48,063 bases of DNA from Candidatus Palauibacter soopunensis (lineage in GTDB: Bacteria; Gemmatimonadota; Gemmatimonadetes; Palauibacterales; Palauibacteraceae), in NCBI RefSeq assembly GCF_947581735.1, contig NZ_CANPVT010000019.1, positions 1 to 48,063 on the forward strand, in the 5' to 3' direction. Below the pieces are notes generated by a model. That model did not search any database. It was not told the DNA's origin and worked only from the letters and a program-made list of their open reading frames with translations. The position numbers and the translations under genes are program-made. Position 1 is the stretch's first letter. Every line of letters starts with the position of its first letter. Positions 40,961 to 47,173 of the stretch are shown one piece after another.

Positions 40961-42519
40961 TCGTGTTCCTCTTGTTGGGGTTCGTTGTCGTGTGCGTCGG
41001 ATTCGTCGTGTGTGTCGGGCCCGGGTCCGGGTTCGGGCGCTCGTGTCCTCCCGGAGATCAGGCGGCTGCGGACCGCCGGGGCCGCGAAGCTCACCGCCGC
41101 GAGCAGGATCAGAACCAGGCTGATCGGGCTCTCAAGGAAGATCGAGTGCGACCCCGAGGACAGGCTCAACGCCCGCCGATAGTTCGTCTCGATCATCGGA
41201 CCGAGGATGAGGCCGAGCACCGCCGGCGCGAGCGGGTATCCGCCCCGCAGCATAGCGAAGCCGACGAGCCCGAAGAAGAGGGCGGCCCACGCATCCGCCG
41301 CGTTGCCGCGGAGGGAGAACGTGCCCACGAGCGAGATCGCGACGACGAGCGGCATCAGGATCGACGGCCGCAGCCGGACCACCCGCGTCCAGAGGGGGAT
41401 CCCGAGGCGCCCCACGGCCAGCATGAGCAGCACCGCCACCACGAATCCCGCGTACAGCGCGTAGACGAGTTCGGAGCGCTCGGTCATGAGCAGCGGGCCG
41501 GGCGCCACGCCCTGCACCGTGAGGCCTCCGAGGAGGACCGCGGCGCTGGCGGAACCGGGGATCCCGAGAGCGAGCAGCGGGATCATCGCCGCCCCCACGC
41601 AGGAGTTGTTCGCGGCCTCCGGCGCCGCGATGCCGGCCGGCAGGCCCGTCCCGAACCGCTCCGGCGTCTTCGAGACCCGCCGCTCCTCGTTCCACGCCAC
41701 GATGGAAGCGATCGTCGCCCCGGCCCCGGGGATGGCCCCGATCAGACCCCCGATGGCGGATCCCCGCAGAATCGTGCGCCACAGTCCGAACAGTTCGCGA
41801 GCCTTCGGGAGGGCGCCGGCGATGCCATCCCCGGGAGGCGTCGACCGACGACGGCCCGTCACCGCCTCCAGCGCCTCCGCGATCGCGAAGAAGCCGATCA
41901 GCATCGGGACGAGCCCGAGGCCGTCCATGAGCGCGTTGGTGCCGAACGTGAGCCGGGGGGCTCCCGTGAGCACGTCGAGCCCGACGATGAAGAAGAGGAG
42001 CCCGAGGAGCGCGCTCACGATCCCCTTGAACGGATCCTTGCCCACCAGATTCGCGACGATGGAGAGGCCGAACACGCCGAGTCCGAAGTACTCCGCCGGC
42101 CCGAAGGCGATCGCCGCCCGCGAGAGCGGCCCCAGCGCGAGGACGAGGAGGATGGTGCCGAGGAGCCCGCCGCTCATGCTGGAGAAAAGGGAGATCCCGA
42201 GGGCGCGTCCCGCCTCGCCGCGCCGCGTCATGGCGTATCCGTCGAAGGTCGTGGCGAGGGCCGGCGAACTCCCCGGCACGCCGATCGCGATTGCGGTGAT
42301 CGAACCGCCGTACTCCGCCGCCATGTAGATCGAAACCATCATCAGGAGCGCCGGCGTCGGGTCGAGGGCGAAGGTGACAGGGAGGACGAGCGCGAGTCCC
42401 ACCGTCGAACTCAGCCCCGGCATCGCGCCCGCGAACACGCCGAGCAGGCTCCCCGCGAGGAGCGCCGCGAGGTTCCCCGGCTGGAGCGCCGTCAGCAGGC
42501 CATCGAGAAACGCGGACAT
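40957..42519 (-). CDS. TctA family tripartite tricarboxylate transporter, large permease
   Basis: The 520-residue product has about 11-12 helices. Family landmarks are MPGLSSTVGLALVLPVTFAL, YGGSITAIAIGVPGSSPAL, FGLGVFGLSIVANLVG, GSAIGGLIGAIPGAGATIAS and NNSCVGAAMIPLLALGIPGS. TctA forms the sodium-driven translocation unit of the tripartite system. The tail after the last helix is rich in Asp, Glu and Gln. It lies ten bases after tctB and overlaps the PrpD start, so transporter and enzyme share one transcript. Confidence 0.96.
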   Translation of the reverse strand: MSAFLDGLLTALQPGNLAALLAGSLLGVFAGAMPGLSSTVGLALVLPVTFALDPTPALLMMVSIYMAAEYGGSITAIAIGVPGSSPALATTFDGYAMTRRGEAGRALGISLFSSMSGGLLGTILLVLALGPLSRAAIAFGPAEYFGLGVFGLSIVANLVGKDPFKGIVSALLGLLFFIVGLDVLTGAPRLTFGTNALMDGLGLVPMLIGFFAIAEALEAVTGRRRSTPPGDGIAGALPKARELFGLWRTILRGSAIGGLIGAIPGAGATIASIVAWNEERRVSKTPERFGTGLPAGIAAPEAANNSCVGAAMIPLLALGIPGSASAAVLLGGLTVQGVAPGPLLMTERSELVYALYAGFVVAVLLMLAVGRLGIPLWTRVVRLRPSILMPLVVAISLVGTFSLRGNAADAWAALFFGLVGFAMLRGGYPLAPAVLGLILGPMIETNYRRALSLSSGSHSIFLESPISLVLILLAAVSFAAPAVRSRLISGRTRAPEPGPGPDTHDESDAHDNEPQQEEHE

Positions 42520-42529
42520 GGCCGGCGGA

Positions 42530-43027
42530 TCAGAACCCGGAGGGGAGCGGCACGCCGAGCGCCACGATGAACACGAGATAGATGAAGGCGGCGAAGGCGA
42601 GCGGCACGGAGATGAGCGCGAGCCGCGAGCGCTCGCCCGTCAGCCACATGAGCCCGGCGACGAGGAGCGGAACCGACGCCACGGTCCCGAGCCGGGGCCA
42701 GACGAGGAGGAAGACGGCGATCCACGCCGCTCCCAGCCCCAGGCGGGCGCCGCGGCCGGCTCCCGAGCCGGTCTTCGCGTTCCCGCGGGAACGTCCGGCA
42801 TCCGACTCCGGCGGCTGTCGCGCGGCCCGGATCGCGAGCCAGGCCGCGCAGCCCATGAGCAGCACGGCGAGCAGCCGGGGGAAGAAGGCCGGACCCGGCG
42901 CCCCCTCGGCCAGCGATCCCGGGTAGGAGCGCGAGTCCAGCAGCACCCCCGCCGCCACGACGGCGAGCAACCCGGCCTCCGCGAGCAGGCGCAGCCGCGC
43001 GGCCCCGCCCGCGGAGGAACTACTCAT
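42530..43027 (-). CDS. TctB family tripartite tricarboxylate transporter, small permease
   Basis: The 165-residue product has four hydrophobic helices: GLLAVVAAGVLLDSRSYP, RLLAVLLMGCAAWLAIRA, GAAWIAVFLLVWPRLGTVAS and LISVPLAFAAFIYLVFIVAL. It has a cytosolic Ser/Gly/Arg loop between the second and third. The opening with PAFFPRLLAVLL is the family signature (GP-FFP). TctB is the small accessory permease of TTT systems. ATG 43027 lies within the last bases of tctC. Confidence 0.92.
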   Translation of the reverse strand: MSSSSAGGAARLRLLAEAGLLAVVAAGVLLDSRSYPGSLAEGAPGPAFFPRLLAVLLMGCAAWLAIRAARQPPESDAGRSRGNAKTGSGAGRGARLGLGAAWIAVFLLVWPRLGTVASVPLLVAGLMWLTGERSRLALISVPLAFAAFIYLVFIVALGVPLPSGF

Positions 43028-43988
43028 CCAGAATTCCCAGCCGCCGCAGCATGTCCCGGCTCGTCGCCACCTCCTCGGCCATCCAGGCGCCGAACGCGTC
43101 CGCGTCCGCCATCGTCGCGTATTCCAGCGCCGCCCGCTCCATGTATTCGCGGAACTCCGAGTCCTCGATCGCGGCCATCAGCCGGGCGCGCAGGTCCGCG
43201 CGTAGCGCCGGATCCAGCCCCGGCGGTCCCACGACGCCGCGCCAGTGGACCGGAGTCAGGTCGTATCCCTGCTCCGCATAGCTCCGCGTGTCCGGGAGCG
43301 CCTCGACGGGAAGCGCCACCCCCAGCACCCGCATCGTCCCCGCCCTCAGGTGCTCGCGCACGATGTTGTAGTTCGTGTGCGCCGCATCCGTGTGCCCGCC
43401 GAGCGCCGCCACCACGGCGTCCGCCGACCCCTCGTACGCGATCCAGCGCACATCCGGGTCCCCCGCCGCCGCCCTCAGGCGGGCGAAGCCCAGGAAATGG
43501 GCCGACGCCGCTCCGAACCCCGACACCGAGACCTCGCCGGGCCGGGCGTGCGCGGCCTCGAACAGGTCGCCGAGCGTGTGGAAGGGACTGTCGTCCCGCA
43601 CCGCGATCAGGAAGGGGTCGATCTGGATGCGGAGGATGGGCGTGAAGTCCTCGGGCGAGAACGGAATCCGCCCCGTCGCCATGTTCACGGTGCCGCTCGC
43701 CGTGAAGACGCCGAGCACATGCGGGTCGCCCGCACGTCCCTGCATGTACTGCATGCCGGCGGCACCCGCTCCGCCCTGCCTGGTCATGACGGTGACGCGC
43801 CGGCCCTCGAAGTGCGGCGGCGCGGCCTCGGCCAGGGCCCGCGAGAGGAGGTCCGTCGGTCCGCCCGGCGTCGCCCACGAGACGATCTCAATGGGCCGGC
43901 TCGGAAACGCCGCCTCCTCCCCGGCCGACGAGCAACCGACCGCGGCGACCGACATCACGGCTAGGCCCGCCCATCTCCTGGCATTCAT
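43020..43988 (-). CDS. TctC family solute-binding lipoprotein
   Basis: The 322-residue product has a signal ending AVGC (Cys19), so it is a lipoprotein rather than the free periplasmic protein typical of proteobacterial TctC. The mature part has the Bug/TctC pattern: FPSRPIEIVSWATPGGPTDLLSR (the ligand-gripping first loop), VTVMTRQGGAGAAGMQYM, VLGVFTASGTVN and IAYEGSADAVVAALGGHTDA. The last contacts ligand carboxyl groups in this family. Family members bind di- or tricarboxylates, keto acids or aromatic acids. It begins a minus-strand run through tctB, tctA, PrpD and CocE, and diverges from the MBL pair. Confidence 0.94.
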   Translation of the reverse strand: MNARRWAGLAVMSVAAVGCSSAGEEAAFPSRPIEIVSWATPGGPTDLLSRALAEAAPPHFEGRRVTVMTRQGGAGAAGMQYMQGRAGDPHVLGVFTASGTVNMATGRIPFSPEDFTPILRIQIDPFLIAVRDDSPFHTLGDLFEAAHARPGEVSVSGFGAASAHFLGFARLRAAAGDPDVRWIAYEGSADAVVAALGGHTDAAHTNYNIVREHLRAGTMRVLGVALPVEALPDTRSYAEQGYDLTPVHWRGVVGPPGLDPALRADLRARLMAAIEDSEFREYMERAALEYATMADADAFGAWMAEEVATSRDMLRRLGILDE

Positions 43989-44099
43989 GGAGGGAATGTG
44001 ACGTCTTCGTCCGGGACAGGCCACGGGGAGGCCGGAGGCCGGCGGGCGCGGATCTCCCGGGCTGGTGGCGGCGGGCGGGCGTTCGGTAGACTGCCCCGC

Positions 44100-44954
44100 A
44101 TGAGCGAGCTCGAAGGCGAGAGGATGACCGTGGCGGCGGGCCGTGGCTGGCGGCGTGACGTGTGGCCGGGGGTCCACTGGATCCAGGAGTGCGGCGGGCA
44201 CCGGGCCGGGATCGCGCAAGCGGTGCTGGAGAGCGGCGCAGAGTGGTACAAGCCCGGGAACGAGCTTCACATCCCGCAGAACGCCTACCTGCTGACCGGC
44301 GAGCGGACGCTGCTCTGGGACACGCTCTCTCCGGCCTCCGGCCACATCCTTCTCCCGGCGCTCGAGGAACTGCTCGGGGAGCGGCCGCTCGACTACCTCG
44401 CCCTCTCGCACCCCGACGTGCCCCACGCGGGGAATACGATGCAGGTGCTGCGGCGCTATCCGGACTGCCGCCTCGTGGCGCCGGCGACCGGCGAGACGCA
44501 CGCCCTGTACCACCTGGACGACGCGATGAAGGTGGGGCCCGAGGACCAGATCGATCTCGGCGGACTCCGGGTCCGCTTCCCGGAGGCGACCTTCCTCGAC
44601 GCCGCGATTCACACGTGGATGAGCGAGGAGACGACCCGCACGCTCTTCACGGTCGACTGGATGGGATTCCCGCATCAGAGCGGCGAATGCCTGCGGCGGA
44701 CGGACGAGATCGACACGGCGGTGGACGTCGGGCGCCTCGAGGAGTTCCACAGCCGGGTCATGTTCTGGTACCAGTACGTGGTTCCGGAAAAGGTGACCGC
44801 GGCGACCGACGCGCTCGCGGCCCACTTTGACGGCTACGGGTTCGCGCCGGCGCACGGACTCCCGATCCCGGGGGAGGACGCGGCCCCGTACTACGAGCGC
44901 CTGAACGAGGTCGTGCGGCGGGTGGCGGCGGGCGGGCGCGGGGGCGTCCTGTGA
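44100..44954 (+). CDS. MBL-fold hydrolase with H-x-D-x-P-H motif, copy 1
   Basis: From ATG 44100 the product has 284 residues; ATG 44124 is an alternative start. It has the MBL/ODP-like layout: NAYLLTGERTLLWDTLSP, LALSHPDVPHAGN, IHTWMSEETTRTLFTVDWMG and APAHGLPIPG. Comparing with flavodiiron-type H-x-E-x-D-H, the second acidic residue is Pro, leaving His, Asp, His plus later His, Asp and His. There is no flavodoxin domain. Substrate is unknown. The next gene is a paralogue 13 bases on, and together they diverge from the TctC run. Confidence 0.85.
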   Translation: MSELEGERMTVAAGRGWRRDVWPGVHWIQECGGHRAGIAQAVLESGAEWYKPGNELHIPQNAYLLTGERTLLWDTLSPASGHILLPALEELLGERPLDYLALSHPDVPHAGNTMQVLRRYPDCRLVAPATGETHALYHLDDAMKVGPEDQIDLGGLRVRFPEATFLDAAIHTWMSEETTRTLFTVDWMGFPHQSGECLRRTDEIDTAVDVGRLEEFHSRVMFWYQYVVPEKVTAATDALAAHFDGYGFAPAHGLPIPGEDAAPYYERLNEVVRRVAAGGRGGVL

Positions 44955-44967
44955 GCGGGGGCGTCCC

Positions 44968-45708
44968 GTGAGCGCGATCGGCCTGGGCGGCGGGGTCTCC
45001 TGGGTCCACGAGTGCTTCCCGGAGACCGACGCCCACATCCACGTCTCCGTCTACCTGGTCGAGGCGCCGGAGGGGGCGATCCTCATGGACTCCGGCTCCT
45101 TCCATCACCGCCAGCGCCTTTCGGACCGGATCGGCGACGCCACCGCGGGGCGGGGCGTCGACGCCGTCATCCTGTCCCACTCCGACTATCCCCACTCGGG
45201 GAACATCCCCGCCTTCCGCCGGGACTGGGGCGACTTCGAGATCGTCGCCTCCTGCGGCGACCCCGACCTCCAGGGCCTCCCGTACGCGCGGCGCACGAAG
45301 ATCGGAGACGTGACCGAGGTGCTGGGCCGGCGCTTCATCGTCCTCGACCCTCCGCTCGCCGACCGAAATCACACGACGTGGGTCTACGACGAAGCCTCGC
45401 GCACTCTCTTCGTGGCGGACGGCTTCGGGACGCTCCACGCCCCCGGCGCCTGCGACATCGACTGGGGCCGGATCCCGGAGGACGGACGCGCGGAGGGCGT
45501 GCACGAGTTCCACGCCCAGACGCTCCCGTGGCTGCGCTATGCGGACCCCGAGCGCGTCATGGGTGCGCTGCATGCCATGCTGGAACGGCACCCCCCGGCC
45601 TGGATCGCCCCGATCCACGGCCCCCCGATCGCCGAGGCGGACGTGGACCGCTACATGGCCGACCTGAGCGACGCCCTAACCCGCATCACGGAACGCCACC
45701 GCCTCTGA
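44968..45708 (+). CDS. MBL-fold hydrolase with H-x-D-x-P-H motif, copy 2
   Basis: The 246-residue product starts at GTG 44968. It shares the same plan as its neighbour: VYLVEAPEGAILMDSGSF, LSHSDYPHSGN, DRNHTTWVYDEASRTLFVAD and APIHGPPI. The motif H-S-D-Y-P-H repeats the D-to-P replacement of copy 1. The metal ligands left are three or four His and two Asp, enough for at least one metal site. Sequence similarity between the copies is moderate, so they probably do related but not identical work. It ends 48 bases before the convergent HicB gene. Confidence 0.85.
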   Translation: MSAIGLGGGVSWVHECFPETDAHIHVSVYLVEAPEGAILMDSGSFHHRQRLSDRIGDATAGRGVDAVILSHSDYPHSGNIPAFRRDWGDFEIVASCGDPDLQGLPYARRTKIGDVTEVLGRRFIVLDPPLADRNHTTWVYDEASRTLFVADGFGTLHAPGACDIDWGRIPEDGRAEGVHEFHAQTLPWLRYADPERVMGALHAMLERHPPAWIAPIHGPPIAEADVDRYMADLSDALTRITERHRL

Positions 45709-45756
45709 CGACGCTCGCCGGGCGACCGCGCAGATTCGGGAAGCGTGGCGCGCCGG

Positions 45757-46041
45757 TCAGGCCGGGGAGGGCGAGGACCTCGTGATGGCCGAAGGGACGC
45801 GTGGGGGGGTCGCAGGCGAGTTTTGGGGCTCCGGTACGGGGACGCCGTTCTTCAGCATCGTCTCAATGAACAGGCGTTGCGCTTCTCGCAATTCGGCTCG
45901 GGCCTCGGCCTCCGTCCGCCCCTGCGCAATACAGCCCTCCAATTCCACGACGCGCGCAACGTGGAAGGCGCCGTGACGGCGCTCGTCGCGTGTGACTTCG
46001 ATCGTGTACGGCAGCGCCATGTACCGGTCAGCTTCGCTCAT
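45757..46041 (-). CDS. HicB-family antitoxin
   Basis: ATG 46041 overlaps the end of a HicA-like frame (ATGA) and gives 94 residues. The partial RNase H-like HicB fold is visible: YTIEVTRDERRHGAFHVARV, then VELEGCIAQGRTEAEARAEL and REAQRLFIETMLKNG with PVPEPQ. These are the family's E-G/C-x-x-x-G and A-x-x-x-L positions. A Pro/Ser-rich tail of about 20 residues follows and no DNA-binding domain is seen. HicB proteins neutralise HicA mRNA interferases. Its partner here is unusually short. Confidence 0.85.
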   Translation of the reverse strand: MSEADRYMALPYTIEVTRDERRHGAFHVARVVELEGCIAQGRTEAEARAELREAQRLFIETMLKNGVPVPEPQNSPATPPRVPSAITRSSPSPA

Positions 46042-46178
46042 TGCAGTGTCTCCATGACGTCCGGATGCCGGGGATGATAGAAGACCGTGTGATTGCCCCC
46101 CTCGCGGCTCTCGAACCCGTGGACCGCATAGTAACGTACGATGTCGCGCCTCCGACAAGTGCCTCTTGAGTGTTTCAA
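46038..46178 (-). CDS. Short HicA-like toxin or remnant
   Basis: A short frame ends at TGA 46038-46040, overlapping the HicB start. It reads RRRDIVRYYAVHGFESREGG then NHTVFYHPRHPDVMETLQ. This resembles the HicA dsRBD-like fold, in which a helix is followed by GF and G-G/S-(N/K)-H with the catalytic His. From TTG 46178 it is 46 residues, shorter than usual HicA (60-90) and without the C-terminal helix. The frame stays open farther upstream, so the start is uncertain. It may be a decayed or minimal toxin. Confidence 0.55.
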   Translation of the reverse strand: MKHSRGTCRRRDIVRYYAVHGFESREGGNHTVFYHPRHPDVMETLQ

Positions 46179-46227
46179 TCGCTCCCGGAGCTTTTTCCGG
46201 CGGGTCAAGAGTCGCCCAGACCGGCTT

Positions 46228-46422
46228 TCAGCGGTCGATCAACTCTTCAAGGTCGCCCTCGGAGGCGGCGCCGACGATTCGCGCGTGCTCCGACAGGAAT
46301 GTCGGAGTGGCGGTGATCCGCCAGCGGTCGGCGAGCGCGGCGTCGCGGGCGAGGCGCTCGGTCGTCGCGGGGGAGTTCAGGCAGCGGACGAGAAGCGTTC
46401 CCGCGGACTGCTCGGATTGTTG
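46228..46422 (-). pseudogene. N-terminally truncated DsbA/thioredoxin-fold remnant
   Basis: The minus-strand frame between TGA 46423-46425 and TGA 46228-46230 encodes about 64 residues without a usable start. It reads LLVRCLNSPATTERLARDAA, then RWRITATPTFLSEHARIVGA and DLEELIDR. RITATPTFL with the cis-Pro, a following beta strand ending VGA, and DLEELI are the C-terminal half of DsbA/DsbC-like proteins. The CxxC active site half is absent. It looks like a gene remnant, next to the HicA-like frame. Confidence 0.6.
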
Positions 46423-47173
46423 TCATAAACCGCTTTCGATAAACGATTTACCGGCATATCGACGGCATTCGTCCCACCAATATTTCTGCCGGGAAGAACT
46501 GGATTCCACTGGCCCTTGGTGGAGGCCACCGGACGTAAGCGTTCGGTCAAGCCGTGGTCTCGAATCCCTGACGGGTTCACCCCAGATGGCGGTCGATCCA
46601 CCGACGAGCGGCCCTCTCCACCTCCATCAGGACGGTGGGGGAAGCGGAGATTAGGACCCATGGTGTCGGAACGATGTGGTCTGTTCGGCAGCCGCGCAAA
46701 GGCGTTCGCGGCTGGCAAGCACCCTCGGCTGGGCTTGCCGGGGATGGGTCCAGCCGCCGCACTGGCGGCTCAACGGTGACACCGCCGAAGAGCGGGTGGA
46801 TCGCCTTCATAAAGGTGCCGACCTACCGTTCCTCCACGGCGTGACCGAACGGTCGAAGCATGGCTTGCTCGGGGAGAGGCTGTAACCGTCACCCGCTCTT
46901 TCGTCCCAAGGCTCTCGCTGCAGAAAAATCTTGTCGCGTCGTCGGGGCAGACATGCAAGCCCAGGACCGTTTTCTCCCCTCGGGCTTGCATCGAGCGACC
47001 CACTCGCACACCATCCGCCGCCAGTAGGCTGGTCGCCCCGCTCCACGTCCCGCGGGCGACTTCGGCCTTGCTCGAGTACGCGGCGAACCGACCGGGCTCG
47101 CCCCGCAAGCGTTGGTCTCGCATCCGGTGCATGTTCACCGGAGATTCCCAACCCCATTTCTCGAAGAGGATTC
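46423..47173. other. About 750 bases without a convincing gene
   Basis: Several short open frames exist on both strands, but none carries a family motif, a good ribosome binding site or typical codon pattern. The first 90 bases are visibly AT-richer than the surroundings. I see no tRNA, no terminal inverted repeats and no transposase motif. The last part should hold the promoter of the lipoprotein at 47174. I cannot point to a reliable -35/-10 pair. The stretch may be decayed mobile DNA or an integration scar. Confidence 0.5.

Noticed and set aside
46555-46600. T-arm-like stretch GGTCTCGAATCCC followed by GGGTTCACCCC
   Set aside because: The arms do not pair into a cloverleaf and no anticodon or acceptor stem fits, so it is not a tRNA.
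46577-47138. Short minus-strand frames in the gap before 47174
   Set aside because: They have no recognisable domain, no ribosome binding site and atypical codon pattern, so I do not call genes there.
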